Below, piece after piece: positions 14,691 through 23,450 of a DNA stretch of 37,367 bases. Where the stretch lies: contig JAJDVB010000121.1 in NCBI GenBank assembly GCA_022826345.1, forward strand, positions 1-37,367. The letters run 5' to 3'. The stretch's first letter is position 1, and every line of letters starts with the position of its first letter. Origin of the DNA: Alphaproteobacteria bacterium. Its GTDB lineage: Bacteria; Pseudomonadota; Alphaproteobacteria; UBA828. The notes beneath the pieces were generated by a model. It made no database searches, was not told where the DNA came from, and was given only the letters and a program-made list of their open reading frames with translations. The translations under genes were made by a program, and so were the position numbers.

Positions 14691-16243
14691 TGGTCGGTGC
14701 GCCTCGCCTCTCCTATGCCCAACTGCTAGAGACCAACAACCTCCTGCAGACCTTCACCGACGAGACCTACTGGCTTTGCGTCACGCGCACCGTGCAGGAA
14801 TCAAAGCTCTTTCCGGTGCCGCCCTACATGCTGCTCTCGTACCTCAACGCGTTCTACCGCTATCCCTCCCTCCTGCGGAAGGTGGAGAGCGTGATGACGG
14901 CGGAAGAAATCGGCGACCGCGCCCGAGAAGGGCGCCCGCCCGGCAAGAGCGCCATGGGTTGGGGGATGCCGGGCTTCTACCTGCTCGGCCGCGAGTGGCT
15001 CATCAACATGGGCCTGCTGAGGCCGCAAGACGCTGCCGAGGATGTCGTCTACCTGATGGACTTCTGGAAGCGCCTGCAGCTTTCCTGGCACCGCAACGAC
15101 GGTCACATCACCAACAAGGAGTTCGGCCACCGCTGCCAAATCTTGCCCGAACGACGGCTTCAGGTGTTCGAGTCAGACGCCTACGGCTGCGAGGCCGGCG
15201 ATCCGCTGCACAGCGCGGCCACGCAGTTCATGGCCTCTGCGGCGCAGTACGGCTTCCTCGTGAGCTGCGAGAGCCGCATCAGCCTGCTCAACACCGGGCC
15301 CTACAAGCTTGCCGACGGCAACGAGATGATTGTCCGCGAATTCATGGACCTCGGCGAAGGCGACTTTCCCTGGCTCGACGACGTGGCGGCTGACATTCCC
15401 TACAACAACCTCACCGTCCCGATGCTGGTGAAGGACTGCCACTTCTATCTGGTCGACGACTGGGGCAGCTTCGAGTCCGAGCCCGAGTTCCGGGCCGAGA
15501 ACATCGTCGGCGTGGGTCTCTACACTTCGGACCCGCTCACCGATGGGCACGTTCCGGTCGGGATGGAGAGCCGCGAGAGCCTGACCGAGACCTTCCGCAC
15601 GCTGGACGGGCTCTTCAAGGAGGCGACGGCGCGGCTCTGGAAGCGCATCGCCGGTTGGAGCCGCGACCAGATGCTCGATGCCGGCGCGCTCACCTATTTC
15701 GGGATCTGCAAGGACCTCGCCCATGTCGCCGGCGTCTATGCCCACGAGGACTGGATGCTGATCGATGAACGGGCCGAGCGCTTCCGCCCCCTGCTCAACG
15801 ACGAGTTCAGCCGCGACTGCCTGGGCGAGCTGGTCGGGCTGCTGACGCTGCCGAGCCACCGCCTCTCGTCCTACAGCATGATGCAGCACGGCAACGGCCC
15901 GACGCGGATGTACACGCCGATCCCCTACGCGGTCCTGGACGGCGAGGACTACGTGCCCACCTGCGGCCCGGTCTATCCCGGCGCCACCACGCTCCCGGCC
16001 AAGGCTGATCGCTACCGTACCAGCCAGGGCGTGCTGTCACTGGAGGAGTACAACGCGCGGGTCCGGACCTTCGCGCCGCAGTCCGACCGGTATCGCTTCC
16101 TTGACGAGACCTGGCTCAAATACAACCACGACACGGCGCGTGCCGACGAGATGTACCAGCACGAGCAGGTGCGGGCGCGGAAGATCCAGGGTCGCGGGGC
16201 CTCGCTCGGCGCTGCCGAGCTGGCGGCGCTCCCCCGCGACTAG
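14690..16243 (+). CDS. Protein of unknown function, 517 residues, in phosphotransfer operon
   Basis: I do not recognise this protein. It is soluble-looking, without signal peptide or clear membrane segments, and rich in Trp, Tyr and His: for example TDETYWLCVTRTVQESKLFP, AMGWGMPGFYLLGREWLINM, WKRLQLSWHRNDGHITNKEF and MMQHGNGPTRMYTPIPYAV. It shows no P-loop, CoA-binding or flavin motif. The start was taken at the ATG at 14690 because AGGAGG lies seven bases before it; a GTG three bases earlier is too close. It overlaps the mobile-domain gene by one base, which suggests a 1:1 complex. A substrate-binding partner for the phosphohistidine domain is a reasonable guess, but only a guess. Confidence 0.85.
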   Translation: MVGAPRLSYAQLLETNNLLQTFTDETYWLCVTRTVQESKLFPVPPYMLLSYLNAFYRYPSLLRKVESVMTAEEIGDRAREGRPPGKSAMGWGMPGFYLLGREWLINMGLLRPQDAAEDVVYLMDFWKRLQLSWHRNDGHITNKEFGHRCQILPERRLQVFESDAYGCEAGDPLHSAATQFMASAAQYGFLVSCESRISLLNTGPYKLADGNEMIVREFMDLGEGDFPWLDDVAADIPYNNLTVPMLVKDCHFYLVDDWGSFESEPEFRAENIVGVGLYTSDPLTDGHVPVGMESRESLTETFRTLDGLFKEATARLWKRIAGWSRDQMLDAGALTYFGICKDLAHVAGVYAHEDWMLIDERAERFRPLLNDEFSRDCLGELVGLLTLPSHRLSSYSMMQHGNGPTRMYTPIPYAVLDGEDYVPTCGPVYPGATTLPAKADRYRTSQGVLSLEEYNARVRTFAPQSDRYRFLDETWLKYNHDTARADEMYQHEQVRARKIQGRGASLGAAELAALPRD

Positions 16244-16284
16244 GGGCGCGCACCTCTACCCACGCATCCGGGCGGCCTGACCTC

Positions 16285-17775
16285 ATGCAGATCGGAGAGT
16301 ACATCCGGCGCGCTGGCGCCATGTACGGCGAGGCGCCGGCGCTGACCGAGGACGCACGCACGCTGAGCTTCCGCGAGTTCGATGCGGCGACGGACCGGCT
16401 CGGCAACGCGCTGCTGGCGCAGGGCTTCGAGCCGGGTGACCGCGTCGGCGTGCTGCTGCCCAACGGAATCGACTGCCTGATCGCCTACTACGCGCTCGCC
16501 AAGTGCGGCCTGGTGCGGGTCTCGCTCAACGTCCGCGAGACTGCGGCGGACCACCGTTACAAGCTCGGCGACAGCGGTGCGCGCGGTCTCATCCACGACG
16601 ATGTCGACGGCGCCGAGGGTTTCGGCGCGCCGATGGTCTACGGCACCCACGCATTGCGCCGTCTCATCGACGACGGGCCAGCCGGTGCCTGCCGCGTGGA
16701 TCGAGATATGCAGGCGCCCTACCGCCTCGGCTTCACCGGCGGGACCACCGGCGCGCCCAAGGCGGTCACACTGACGACGCTCGGCGAGACGGCGGAACTC
16801 TCGGCCTTTCTTATGGACTTGGTGCCCGACCTTGCGCCGGGCGACCGCTTCCTCCACGCCGCCCCCATCGCGCACGCGAGCGGCGCGTTCTTTCTACCGT
16901 CGCTGGTGCGGGGCGTGCTTCAGTTGATCATGCCGCATTTCGACGCCGCCGGCTTCGTCAACATGGCCGCGCATGAGTGCGCGACCCACACCTTTCTGGT
17001 GCCGACCATGCTGGCCATGATCATGGAGGAACCCGCGCTAGAGACCGCGGACCTCCGCTTCAAGCGCATCTGCTACGGCGCATCGCCGATCGCGCCGAGC
17101 CTCTTGGAGCGCGCCATGGCCCGCTTCGGCCCGGTCTTTGCCCAGACCTACGGCCAGGCGGAATCCCCCATGGTGATCACCTTCCTCGGGCCGGAGGATC
17201 ACGACCGCGTGGGCTCGTGCGGGCGGCCCTACACCACCGTCGACGTCGCGATCTTCGACGATGACGACAGGCCGGTGCCCGCCGGCGAGCGGGGCGAGAT
17301 CGTCTGTCGCGGCACCCAGCTCATGGCCCGTTACTGGAACCGCCCCGAAGAGACGGCCAAGGCCTTCCGCAACGGCTGGCTCCATACCGGCGACATCGGC
17401 CGCATGGACGAGGACGGATTCTTCTACATTCTCGACCGCAAGAACGACATGCTCATCAGCGGCGGCTACAACGTCTATCCGCGCGAGATCGAAGACGTGC
17501 TGCTGGCCCATGAGGGCGTCGTCGAGGCCGCGGTCGTGGGCCTGCCGGACGAGAAGTGGGGCGATCGCGTCCACGCCGTGGTCGCCGGGCGGCCCGGCCT
17601 GGACCCAGAGGCCGTGCGCCACTTTTGCCGCGAGAGGCTTGCTGGCTACAAGTGCCCCAAGAGTGTGGAAATTTGGGACGAGCTACCAAAGAGCGGGGCA
17701 GGCAAGCTCCTGCGCCGTGCAGTCCGCGAGCGCGTTATCGCCGCCGCCGCGACGGCTGGGCGGCAAAGCGCCTGA
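16285..17775 (+). CDS. AMP-forming acyl-CoA synthetase / ligase
   Basis: ANL-superfamily ligases activate a carboxylic acid with ATP to an acyl-adenylate and then form the CoA thioester. The 496-residue product has the phosphate-binding loop LGFTGGTTGAPKAVTLTT (residues 148-165), TYGQAESPMVI, the hinge region LHTGDIGRMDEDGFFYILDR, SGGYNVYPREIEDVLL, and the C-terminal catalytic lysine in PKSGAGKLLRR (near residue 474). The loop has Gly-Gly where most relatives have Ser-Gly. The closest families are medium- or short-chain and 3-keto- or aryl-acid ligases; the substrate cannot be read off. It sits among carboxylase and thiolase genes, which suits CoA activation of a carboxylation product. Confidence 0.92.
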   Translation: MQIGEYIRRAGAMYGEAPALTEDARTLSFREFDAATDRLGNALLAQGFEPGDRVGVLLPNGIDCLIAYYALAKCGLVRVSLNVRETAADHRYKLGDSGARGLIHDDVDGAEGFGAPMVYGTHALRRLIDDGPAGACRVDRDMQAPYRLGFTGGTTGAPKAVTLTTLGETAELSAFLMDLVPDLAPGDRFLHAAPIAHASGAFFLPSLVRGVLQLIMPHFDAAGFVNMAAHECATHTFLVPTMLAMIMEEPALETADLRFKRICYGASPIAPSLLERAMARFGPVFAQTYGQAESPMVITFLGPEDHDRVGSCGRPYTTVDVAIFDDDDRPVPAGERGEIVCRGTQLMARYWNRPEETAKAFRNGWLHTGDIGRMDEDGFFYILDRKNDMLISGGYNVYPREIEDVLLAHEGVVEAAVVGLPDEKWGDRVHAVVAGRPGLDPEAVRHFCRERLAGYKCPKSVEIWDELPKSGAGKLLRRAVRERVIAAAATAGRQSA

Positions 17776-17778
17776 GCG

Positions 17779-18381
17779 ATGACCGACGCCTATCTCGTCC
17801 TCCACGGCCTCGCGATCAAGAAGCACGCGGATGCTGGTGCGGTCGCCGCCGCGGTCGGTCTCGACGAGGCCGAGGTGCAGGCGGCACTCGACGAGGCGGT
17901 CGCCAAGGGCCGCGCCGCGCGTGCCGGCAGGGCATATTCGCTGACTCCCGTCGCGCGCGTGGCCCTCGACGGCGCCTATTCCAGGCTTTTCGCCGCGCAA
18001 CGGGTCGACCCGGCGTTCGCCGCCGCCCACGAGCGCTTCGAGGCAATCAATCGAGAGCTGAAGCAGCTCATGACCGCGTGGCAGACCATCGAGATCGATG
18101 GCGAGAGCGTGCTGAACGATCACACCAACAAGGATTACGACGACCGCCTGATCGACCGCCTCGGCGCCCTGCACGAGCGGGCCGAGGCAATCCTCCGGCA
18201 GCTCGCCGCCGGGCTGCCTCGCCTCGCGATCTATGCGGAGAAGCTCGAAGTCGCATTGGAGAAGGCCGAGGACGGCGCCATCGAGTGGATCAGCGGCGCG
18301 AAGATCGAGTCCTATCACACGGTGTGGTTCGAGCTTCACGAAGACCTGCTGCGGATCCTCGGCCGCACGCGGCAGGAATAG
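17779..18381 (+). CDS. Helical protein with winged-helix-like N-terminus, unknown function
   Basis: This 200-residue protein is not one I can name. Residues 1-70 (LHGLAIKKHADAGAVAAAVG, then EVQAALDEAVAKGRAARAGR and YSLTPVARVAL) look like a small winged helix-turn-helix: two helices followed by a basic wing. The remainder is long charged helices (EAINRELKQLMTAWQTIEID; RLIDRLGALHERAEAILRQL) with a conserved-looking core ESVLNDHTNKDYDDRLID. It starts 3 bp after the ligase stop and ends one base before the dikinase-like gene. Its place inside the operon suggests an adaptor or subunit of the dikinase-like protein, or a local regulator; neither can be decided from sequence. Confidence 0.82.
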   Translation: MTDAYLVLHGLAIKKHADAGAVAAAVGLDEAEVQAALDEAVAKGRAARAGRAYSLTPVARVALDGAYSRLFAAQRVDPAFAAAHERFEAINRELKQLMTAWQTIEIDGESVLNDHTNKDYDDRLIDRLGALHERAEAILRQLAAGLPRLAIYAEKLEVALEKAEDGAIEWISGAKIESYHTVWFELHEDLLRILGRTRQE

Positions 18382-18382
18382 C

Positions 18383-20152
18383 ATGGACTCCACCGGCCGC
18401 TGGGTCCTCGCCCTCGACGGCGCCGCGTTGCCTGAGCGCGCGCTTGTCGGGGGCAAGGCATGGGGCATCGCCGTCATGCGCCACGAAGGCCTGCCGGTGC
18501 CGCCCGCCTTCGTGGTGACGACCGAAGCCTGTCGCGCCTATCTCGCCGAAGGCGCGCTGCCCGATGGCCTGCTGGACGAGCTTGGCGCGGGCATTGCGAT
18601 GCTGGAGGCGGAGACCGAGCGCCGCTTCGGCATACCCGAGCGCCCGTTGCTGCTGGCCGTCCGCTCCGGCGCCGCCATCAGCATGCCGGGCATGCTGGAC
18701 ACGGTGCTCAATCTCGGTATCGACGAGGCGGTCGAAGCCGCGCTCGCGGCCGAGAGCGGCGACGCGGCCTTCGCCTGTGACACGCATCGGCGCTTCCACG
18801 AGATGTACGCGCGCATCGTGCTCAAGGCCGGAATCGACGGGCTTGCGCCCGAAGGGTCCGTCGAAGACTGGCGCGCCGCCGTGGCGGAGGCCGGGGCCAC
18901 GGGCAGCGTGCCGAAGGCGCCCACCGATCAGCTGCTGGGCGCCGTCCGCGCGGTCTTCGAGTCCTGGAATGGGCGGCGCGCGCGCCGCTACCGCAAGCAT
19001 CACGGACTGCCGGACGACGCAGGCACCGCCGTCACGATACAGGCCATGGTGTTCGGCAATCTGGGCGAGAACAGCGGCACCGGCGTGCTCTTCAGCCGCA
19101 GCCCGCTCACCGGTTCGCCCGAGCCATACGGCGAATATCTTGCCCGTGCCCAGGGGGAAGACGTGGTCTCCGGCCGGCGGACGCCGCAGGGGCTGGATAC
19201 TCTGGCGTCGTCCCTGCCGGGATCGCACGCTACCCTGATCGACGCCGCGCGCAAGCTCGAAACCCTGAACCGGGATGTCCAGGACATCGAGTTCTCGGTA
19301 CAGGAGGGCGCGCTCTACCTGTTGCAGACCCGTACCGCCGCGCGGGCCCCCGCCGCGGCCGTCCGCATCGCGGTCGATCTGGTGAACGAGGGAACGATTT
19401 CCACCGACGAAGCGCTCGCTCGCATCAGCGCGGAACAGGTGCGCACGCTGCTCATGCCGCGTCTCGCGGAAGGTGGTGCCGATTCCGCCACCCTGCTCGC
19501 CGCGGGAGAAGGCGCGAGCCCCGGCATCGGCATCGGCCGGGTCGTGCTCGACGCCGACGAGGCTGAGGCTCGCGGTGCGGCCGGCGAGGACGTGGTGCTG
19601 GTGCGCCCGACCACCAGTCCGGAGGACGTGCACGGCATGGTCGCCGCCTGCGCCGTGGTGACGGAGACCGGGGGTACGACCTCCCACGCCGCCGTGGTCA
19701 GCCGCTCCCTCGGCGTCCCCTGCGTCGTCGGCTGCGGCGCGGGCGCGGGCGATGCCCTCGCAGGCAGAGAGGTGACGGTGGACGGCAAGGCGGGACAGGT
19801 GTTCGGCGGCGTATTGCCAGTCAGCGCTCCCGCGGAGACGGACGACCCGCACCTGTGCCGGATCGCGGACTGGGCCCGCGCCGCTGCGCCCATCGCGGTC
19901 TATCGTTGGGGTGACTCGGCACCCGACGGCGCGATCGATCTCGACCGCTTGCCGGGCGGTGAGGACCCAGAGCGCTTGCCCGCGCTGCTCGCGGGGGCTC
20001 CCGGTGCTAGGGGCGGTGCACTCGCCAGCGATGCGGGTGTCGCGGCCGCCGTCGCCGCCGGTCTCGATTTCATCGTCGTGCGTCATGCCCTGCCGGCGCT
20101 GCTCGCTGCTTGCGCGGCAGATCGTGCGCTGCGGACGGAGGCGGTCGCGTGA
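18383..20152 (+). CDS. Pyruvate phosphate dikinase-like protein lacking the PEP/pyruvate barrel
   Basis: Pyruvate phosphate dikinase has three parts: ATP-grasp, phosphohistidine swivel and a C-terminal TIM barrel binding PEP/pyruvate. This 589-residue protein has the first two. Residues 1-320 carry LVGGKAWGIAVM, VRSGAAISMPGMLDTVLNLG, ENSGTGVLFSRSPLTG, RAQGEDVVSGRRTP and DIEFSVQEGALYLLQTRT. Residues 378-465 carry TTSPEDVHGMVAAC and TETGGTTSHAAVVSRSLGVP with His435. The barrel is absent; the last 110 residues form a different, alanine-rich tail. Full dikinases are about 870 residues long, so this one could phosphorylate its histidine from ATP but must deliver the phosphate to another protein or small molecule. 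The stop overlaps the biotin-carrier start by 4 bp. Confidence 0.9.
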   Translation: MDSTGRWVLALDGAALPERALVGGKAWGIAVMRHEGLPVPPAFVVTTEACRAYLAEGALPDGLLDELGAGIAMLEAETERRFGIPERPLLLAVRSGAAISMPGMLDTVLNLGIDEAVEAALAAESGDAAFACDTHRRFHEMYARIVLKAGIDGLAPEGSVEDWRAAVAEAGATGSVPKAPTDQLLGAVRAVFESWNGRRARRYRKHHGLPDDAGTAVTIQAMVFGNLGENSGTGVLFSRSPLTGSPEPYGEYLARAQGEDVVSGRRTPQGLDTLASSLPGSHATLIDAARKLETLNRDVQDIEFSVQEGALYLLQTRTAARAPAAAVRIAVDLVNEGTISTDEALARISAEQVRTLLMPRLAEGGADSATLLAAGEGASPGIGIGRVVLDADEAEARGAAGEDVVLVRPTTSPEDVHGMVAACAVVTETGGTTSHAAVVSRSLGVPCVVGCGAGAGDALAGREVTVDGKAGQVFGGVLPVSAPAETDDPHLCRIADWARAAAPIAVYRWGDSAPDGAIDLDRLPGGEDPERLPALLAGAPGARGGALASDAGVAAAVAAGLDFIVVRHALPALLAACAADRALRTEAVA

Positions 20153-20619
20153 CGATCGACCGCAAGGAAATCGAGGCGCTGATCCGCCTCTTCGAGCGGT
20201 CGGACTGGCACGAGCTCCGGCTTGAAACAGACGGCCTGAAGCTGGTGCTCTCGAAGGACGCAGATGCGGCAGCGTTCGGGTCGGAAGCGGAGGTTGCGGC
20301 AGCCTCGCCGACCGAAGACCCGCCGGAGCCGGCGCCCAAGCCGGTGCCGGCCGATGGGCTGGTGCCGATCACCGCGCCCAACCTCGGTACCTTCTACCGC
20401 GCGCCGAAACCGGGGGTCGCGCCCTACGTGGAGGTCGGCCAGCAGGTCGGCGAAGCGACTGAAGTGTGCCTGATCGAGGTCATGAAGCTGTTCACGCCGG
20501 TGCGGGCCGGGATCAGCGGCCGGATCGCCAAGGCCTGCGTCGAGGACGGCGAGATGGTGGAGTTTGGCGCACCGCTCTTTCTGGTCGAGCCGGAGGCCGA
20601 CGCAGCCGAGACAGCGTGA
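20149..20619 (+). CDS. Biotin carboxyl carrier protein (AccB-like)
   Basis: This 156-residue protein carries covalently bound biotin between carboxylase and carboxyltransferase. It has the AccB layout: an N-terminal segment (TIDRKEIEALIRLFERSDWH), a Pro/Ala/Glu-rich linker (residues 55-70), and a biotinyl domain with the motif EVMKLF, Lys113 being the biotin site. The start is a GTG at 20149 that overlaps the dikinase-like stop by 4 bp; the stop overlaps the biotin-carboxylase ATG by 3 bp. Although AccB-like, it lies with a pyruvate-carboxylase-type carboxyltransferase and not with accA/accD-type genes, so fatty-acid synthesis is an unlikely role. Confidence 0.93.
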   Translation: MTIDRKEIEALIRLFERSDWHELRLETDGLKLVLSKDADAAAFGSEAEVAAASPTEDPPEPAPKPVPADGLVPITAPNLGTFYRAPKPGVAPYVEVGQQVGEATEVCLIEVMKLFTPVRAGISGRIAKACVEDGEMVEFGAPLFLVEPEADAAETA

Positions 20620-21977
20620 TGACTCTCTCGCGGGTCTTCGTCGCCAACCGGGGCGAGATCGCCGTGCGCATCGTCCGCGCCTGCCGCTCGCTCGGGCTGG
20701 AGAGCGTCGTCGGTGTCTCCGACGCGGACCGCGAGAGCCTGGCGACGGAGCTCGCGGACCGCGCCGTGGTCTTGGGGCCGGCTCCGGCGCGCGACAGCTA
20801 TCTCGACGCCAACCTGCTGGTCCACGCGTCGAAGGCGACCGGGTGCGACGCGCTGCATCCGGGCTACGGCTTCCTCTCCGAATCGGCAGCACTCGCGGCG
20901 CTCTGCGAGCGGGAGGGGATCACGTTCGTGGGGCCGCGGGCCGTGACCATCGAGCGGCTCGGCGACAAGCTCACCGCCCGCGCTATCGCGGCCGAGGCGG
21001 GCGTCCCTATCGTCCCCGGCTCGGGTGAAATCCGCTCGGCGGCGGACGCCCGCAGGTTCGCCGGGCAGGCCGGCTACCCGGTGCTTATGAAGGCCAGCGC
21101 CGGCGGCGGCGGGCGCGGCATGTTCGTCGCGCGAACGGAGGCGGACATCGACGATGGCTTCGAGCGCGCATCGGCGGAAGCCGAAGCCGCCTTCGGCGAC
21201 GGGGCGCTCTTCGTCGAGCGCTTCGTGGAGGACGCGCGCCACGTCGAGGTGCAGGTCATGGGGAACGGCGCCGGCGCGGTCGTCCACTTCGGCGAGCGCG
21301 ATTGCTCGGTGCAGCGGCGCTTTCAGAAGGTGGTGGAGGAAGCCCCGGCGGCTGCCCTCCCTGCCGAAGCGCGCACGTTGATCCACGATGCCGCCTGCCG
21401 GCTCGCGCGCCATCTCGACTACCGGAGCGCGGGCACGATCGAGTTCCTCTACGATGTGGCGCGCGGCGAGGCCTATTTCATCGAAGCCAATGTCCGCATC
21501 CAGGTCGAGCATCCAGTGACGGAGGAGATCACCGGCATCGACCTGATCGAGGAGCAGTTGCGGATTGCCCAGGGGGCCGGCCTCAGCGTCGCGCAGGAGG
21601 ACATCGCCCTTGCCGGCCACGCCATCGAATGCCGGATCAACGCTGAGGCTCCGGAGCGGGACTTCGCGCCCTCGCCCGGCCTGATCGACGCCTGGTGCGC
21701 GCCGGAAGGCCAGGGCATCCGCATCGACAGCCACTGCCGCGCGGGCGCCTTCGTGCCCCCTTTCTACGACAGCATGATCGCCAAGCTGATCGTGCGCGCC
21801 GACGACCGCGCCCAAGCGGTGGAGCGCATGGCCGGCGCGCTGGACGCGTTTCGGATCGGCGGGATCGACACCAACCTGGCGTTCCAGGCGCGCCTGGTGC
21901 GGCACCCTGACTTCGCGGCCAACAGTCTCAATACGCGCTGGCTGGAGGAAATCTTCATGCCCTCGCTGGTGCACTGA
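20619..21977 (+). CDS. Biotin carboxylase subunit
   Basis: Biotin carboxylase uses ATP and bicarbonate to carboxylate the biotin on the carrier protein. The 452-residue protein, the usual length of a stand-alone subunit, starts MTLSRVFVANRGEIAVRIVR. It shows the ATP-grasp glycine-rich loop KASAGGGGRGM, HVEVQVMGNG, ERDCSVQRRFQKVVEEAPA and the active-site RIQVEHPVTEEITGIDLIE. The catalytic arginine and glutamates expected in these motifs are present. The ATG at 20619 overlaps the carrier stop. The enzyme itself looks canonical; the unusual features of the operon lie in its partners. Confidence 0.95.
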   Translation: MTLSRVFVANRGEIAVRIVRACRSLGLESVVGVSDADRESLATELADRAVVLGPAPARDSYLDANLLVHASKATGCDALHPGYGFLSESAALAALCEREGITFVGPRAVTIERLGDKLTARAIAAEAGVPIVPGSGEIRSAADARRFAGQAGYPVLMKASAGGGGRGMFVARTEADIDDGFERASAEAEAAFGDGALFVERFVEDARHVEVQVMGNGAGAVVHFGERDCSVQRRFQKVVEEAPAAALPAEARTLIHDAACRLARHLDYRSAGTIEFLYDVARGEAYFIEANVRIQVEHPVTEEITGIDLIEEQLRIAQGAGLSVAQEDIALAGHAIECRINAEAPERDFAPSPGLIDAWCAPEGQGIRIDSHCRAGAFVPPFYDSMIAKLIVRADDRAQAVERMAGALDAFRIGGIDTNLAFQARLVRHPDFAANSLNTRWLEEIFMPSLVH

Positions 21978-21988
21978 GCGGAGCGACC

Positions 21989-23449
21989 ATGGCGCACATC
22001 GAGTTCCTCGACGAGACCATGCGGGACGGCCAGCAGAGCCTGTGGGGCATGCGCATGCAGGCCGGCATGGCGCTCCCCATTGCGCCGGTGATCGACCGGG
22101 TCGGCTATCGCGTGGTGGACCTCACCGGATCGAGCCTCTTCGAGGTGCTGATCCGCCACTGCCGCGAGAACCCGTGGGAGGGGCTCGACCTCCTGGTCGA
22201 AGCCATGCCCAACAGCACGATCCGGGGCGGCATGCGCAGCAACGCGAGCGTCACCTTCGGCGTCACACCCGATGCGCTGATGGACGTGTGGATGCGACAG
22301 CTCTGCGTCCACGGCTGCCGCAGCTTCTGGATCTACGACGTGCTCTTCAACATCGACAAGACGCACCGCCTCGCCAAGGTGGCCAAGGAGTTCGGCGCCG
22401 AGGTGGCAGGCGCCATCATGTTCACGCTGAGCCCTGTGCATACCGACGACTACTACGCCGACAAGGCAGACAAGCTCTCAGCCTCGCCGGATATCGACAC
22501 GATCCTGCTCTACGACACGGGCGGCGTGCTGGAGCCGGACCGCATGCGCACGCTGGTTCCCGCCATCATGGCGAAGGCGCGCGGCAAGCCCATCGAGTTC
22601 CACTCGAATAATCTCCTGGGCGCCTCCGGCCGCACCTACGTGGAGGCGATCAAGCTCGGCATCCGCATCCTGCACACTGCCTGCGGGCCGATGGCGAACG
22701 GCCCGTCGGTCCCCTCGGTCGAGGTGATGACGCGGAACGTCGAGCACCTGGGCCACACCCACAACATCGACCGTTCGCTGCTGCCCGAGATCGCCGAGCA
22801 CTTCGAGCGCGTGGCGGGGGCTGCAGGCTTCCCCATCGGCGTGCCCCAGGAATACGACCTCTTCTCGGTGCGGCATCAGGTGCCGGGCGGGATGATGGGC
22901 ACCCTCAAGGCGCAACTCATCCAGCACGAGATGGCGGACCGTCTCGACGACGTGCTGGAGGAGACCGGCCGAGTGCGCCGCGAGCTCGGCTACCCCGGTA
23001 TGGCGACGCCGTTCTCCCAGCTTGTTGGCACGCTTGCCGTGCTCAACATCGTCACCGGCGAGCGCTACTCGGTGATCCCGGACGAGGTGATCCAGTACGC
23101 CGGCGGACACTACGGCGAGCCCGTGGCGCCGATCGATGAGGACGTGCTGGACCGCATCATGGCCGCGCCCCGCGCCAGGGAGGTGCTGGCCGAGCCTCCC
23201 GAGCAGCCCACAGTTGCCGAGCTGCGCAGGCGCCACGACACCGACAATGACGACGAGCTAATTCTGCGCGCTCTGGTGCCGGCGGCGGATCTGGAAAGGA
23301 TGCGGGCCGCCGGCCCGGTGAAGCGGGACTTCCCTATCCTGTCCACGCCGGAGCTGGAGCACGTGCGAAAGCTGATGGCGCTGTCGACCTCGAAGTATGT
23401 CGAGGTGCAGACCGCGACGCTCTCGGTCTCGCTGCGGCGGGCGGGCTGA
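21989..23449 (+). CDS. Pyruvate-carboxylase/oxaloacetate-decarboxylase-type carboxyltransferase with altered active site
   Basis: The 486 residues align from end to end with the carboxyltransferase domain of pyruvate carboxylase, OadA and transcarboxylase 5S: LDETMRDGQQSLWGMRM at the start, FWIYDVLFNID, VRHQVPGGMMGTLKAQL, and ELGYPGMATPFSQLVGTLAVLN late. Two key sites differ. The family has SICIKDMAGLL, whose Lys is carbamylated and binds the metal; here it is TILLYDTGGVL, with Tyr175 in its place. The metal motif HTHDTSG becomes FHSNNLLG (His205, Asn207), losing one metal His. Either the enzyme uses other ligands or it acts on a different acceptor, such as an activated enol. It lies 11 bp after the biotin carboxylase. 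The alignment is by eye. Confidence 0.88.
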   Translation: MAHIEFLDETMRDGQQSLWGMRMQAGMALPIAPVIDRVGYRVVDLTGSSLFEVLIRHCRENPWEGLDLLVEAMPNSTIRGGMRSNASVTFGVTPDALMDVWMRQLCVHGCRSFWIYDVLFNIDKTHRLAKVAKEFGAEVAGAIMFTLSPVHTDDYYADKADKLSASPDIDTILLYDTGGVLEPDRMRTLVPAIMAKARGKPIEFHSNNLLGASGRTYVEAIKLGIRILHTACGPMANGPSVPSVEVMTRNVEHLGHTHNIDRSLLPEIAEHFERVAGAAGFPIGVPQEYDLFSVRHQVPGGMMGTLKAQLIQHEMADRLDDVLEETGRVRRELGYPGMATPFSQLVGTLAVLNIVTGERYSVIPDEVIQYAGGHYGEPVAPIDEDVLDRIMAAPRAREVLAEPPEQPTVAELRRRHDTDNDDELILRALVPAADLERMRAAGPVKRDFPILSTPELEHVRKLMALSTSKYVEVQTATLSVSLRRAG

Positions 23450-23450
23450 C

